DNA from: Bacteroidales bacterium
GTDB lineage: Bacteria; Bacteroidota; Bacteroidia; Bacteroidales; UBA932
Reading direction: 5' to 3'
Length of the DNA stretch: 14,741 nt
Assembly (NCBI GenBank): GCA_023230265.1
Contig: JALNXR010000022.1
Coordinates: forward strand, 1 to 14,741
Shown one piece after another: positions 13,291 through 14,741 of this stretch; the stretch's first letter is position 1, and each line of letters begins with the position of its first letter. Under the pieces are notes generated by a model. The model was not told the DNA's origin. It worked only from the letters and a program-made list of their open reading frames with translations, and did no database searches. The translations under genes were made by a program, and so were the position numbers.

Positions 13291-14741
13291 TGAAAAAAAA
13301 TTACACAAACCTATTCGTGTGTTATGGAAGACTTTTAATAAAGTCAACTCAAATTTTGAGAACGATTCATTTAATGCTGCTAATATGTTTGTTCTCTGCT
13401 TGGTGCAATCCCTCTTTTTCACAGGAGAAGAAAGTAAGCCTGAATCTGAAAAACGCCACTTTACAACAGGTTTTCGCAGAGATTGAAAAGCAAAATGATG
13501 TGGTATTCATATACCGTCAGGAACTTATAGATAATGCAAATAAGGTATCAATCACCTGTAAAGATGCAAATCTTAATGAAATCCTCAGGACTATACTCGC
13601 AAAAAGTCAGTTGAATTTCATTGTCAAAGGTAAACAGATTGTAATAACAACCTCAACCCCTTTACAAGCAGCAACTCCTAAAAACATAAAGATAACCGGC
13701 AAGGTGATCACCAGTAATGGCAGTCCGATACCAGGAACAGCAGTGATAATCAAGGGTTCTCTCAAGGGGACAACCACTGATTCAAACGGAGAATACTCCA
13801 TTGAAGTGCCTGAAAATGCGATTCTTATATTTTCATTTCTGGGTTATCAAAAGCAGGAGATTGCTGTAAGAGGAAAAACTGTAATTGATGTAGTGCTTAC
13901 GGAAGAGGCAGATGTTATATCAGAAGTTGTTGTTACAGGAATTTTTACCCGCAAAAGAGAGGATTTCACCGGATCGGCATCAACCTTCAACAGGGATGAA
14001 TTAAAAGCCATTGGTAATACTAACATAATTCAAAGTCTCAAAACCCTTGATCCATCTTTTGCTGTCATTGAAAATAATTTAACCGGTTCAGATCCTAACA
14101 GATTGCCAAATGTGGAAATAAGGGGCAAATCGAGCATAATTGGAGTCAAGGATGAATTAGCTGAGGATCCTAATCAGCCATTATTTATTTTAGATGGATT
14201 TGAATCATCCTTAAGGGCAATATTTGATCTGGATATGGATAGAATTGCATCTATCACAATTTTAAAAGATGCTGCTTCAACCGCAATATATGGTTCAAAA
14301 GCAGCAAATGGAGTAGTAGTTGTAGAGACAATTAAACCTGTTGCAGGCCAATTGCGGTTTTCGTATAACGGCTCATTTAATGTGTCGATACCAGATTTAT
14401 CCAGTTATAATATGATGAATTCAGCAGAAAAGCTTGAGTTTGAAAGACTCGCAGGGAGATATAATTTAGGAACCAGCTGGACCGCAGAAAAAGATGTTCT
14501 GATGAATCAATTGTATAATGAAAAACTACAGGATGTTGCAAGAGGTATCAATACTTATTGGTTGTCGGAACCTTTAAGAATAGGGATCAATCAGAAACAT
14601 TCGATTTATGCACATGGAGGAGAAGGAGGCTTTACCTTTGGTTTGGGAGCTGTTTATAATGGAATTACAGGTGTCATGAAAGCTTCCAAAAGGAATAATA
14701 TATCAGGGAACTTAGATGTTAATTACAGAATTTCAAAGTTC
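13290..14741 (+). CDS. SusC/RagA TonB-dependent transporter with STN domain, second cassette, partial
   Basis: Outer-membrane TonB-dependent transporter cut by the right edge after 484 codons with the frame still open. A long N-terminus (1-26) precedes the hydrophobic core and a signal cleavage site near SFSQ (42-45). The STN domain spans about 47-120 (VSLNLKNATLQQVFAEIEKQ). The carboxypeptidase-regulatory-like domain spans about 134-205 (ITGKVITSNGSPIPGTAVII). A TonB box SEVVVTG (211-217) and the plug follow, with PLFILDGFE (297-305), DRIASITILKDAASTAIYGS (317-336) and KAANGVVVVET (337-347). The barrel begins at about 352. Order and the STN domain again mark a signalling transporter working with the FecR/ECF pair upstream. 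The plug differs clearly from that of the first cassette (it has EDPNQPLFILDGFE), so it is a distinct receptor and not a recent duplicate. A susD partner is expected beyond the window. Confidence 0.95.
   Translation, partial: MKKNYTNLFVCYGRLLIKSTQILRTIHLMLLICLFSAWCNPSFSQEKKVSLNLKNATLQQVFAEIEKQNDVVFIYRQELIDNANKVSITCKDANLNEILRTILAKSQLNFIVKGKQIVITTSTPLQAATPKNIKITGKVITSNGSPIPGTAVIIKGSLKGTTTDSNGEYSIEVPENAILIFSFLGYQKQEIAVRGKTVIDVVLTEEADVISEVVVTGIFTRKREDFTGSASTFNRDELKAIGNTNIIQSLKTLDPSFAVIENNLTGSDPNRLPNVEIRGKSSIIGVKDELAEDPNQPLFILDGFESSLRAIFDLDMDRIASITILKDAASTAIYGSKAANGVVVVETIKPVAGQLRFSYNGSFNVSIPDLSSYNMMNSAEKLEFERLAGRYNLGTSWTAEKDVLMNQLYNEKLQDVARGINTYWLSEPLRIGINQKHSIYAHGGEGGFTFGLGAVYNGITGVMKASKRNNISGNLDVNYRISKF

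Overview
The window looks like chromosomal DNA of a Bacteroidota bacterium, most likely of the order Bacteroidales. The reasons are two SusC-type TonB-dependent transporters with TonB-box/plug signatures, a SusD-like lipoprotein, two ECF sigma/FecR anti-sigma pairs of the Bacteroidota type, a b558-type SdhC, and several upstream regions fitting the Bacteroidota housekeeping promoter (TTG, 18-20 bp spacer, TAnnTTTG). No genus can be named from the sequence alone. I see no tRNA, rRNA, CRISPR array, intact insertion sequence or phage gene.

Layout. (1) 1-3461 is a conserved core block. The 5' part of sdhC runs leftward off the edge. Divergent from it are pyrH (UMP kinase), frr (ribosome recycling factor) and a DUF4403 lipoprotein, closely spaced and probably one transcript. 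(2) 3542-10244 is a complete ECF sigma / FecR / SusC / SusD cassette, with a housekeeping-type promoter before the sigma gene and a strong hairpin terminator after susD. (3) 10328-10997 is a leftward higB-higA toxin-antitoxin module. Its predicted promoter overlaps a perfect 21-bp-arm palindrome, and behind that lies a second, independent 21-bp inverted repeat. (4) 11228-14741 is a second ECF sigma / FecR / SusC cassette whose SusC gene is cut by the right edge; a susD probably follows outside.

How the genes work together. Both SusC proteins carry an N-terminal STN domain between the signal peptide and the carboxypeptidase-regulatory-like domain. That is the hallmark of transporters that signal across the envelope: ligand binding at the outer membrane is passed through the STN domain to the periplasmic FecR domain, which releases the ECF sigma factor to activate its own susC(D) genes. 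Each cassette therefore looks self-sensing. No glycosidase, protease or sulfatase lies in the window, so the imported nutrients cannot be inferred.

The most interesting non-coding signals are in the 230-bp gap between higB and the second sigma gene (nested palindromes) and in the two susC leaders. Both leaders have a hairpin followed by a T-rich run when read on the antisense strand, and one also has a matching antisense -7 box. That recalls the cis-antisense small RNAs known to repress susC genes in Bacteroides. No entirely new protein system was recognised.
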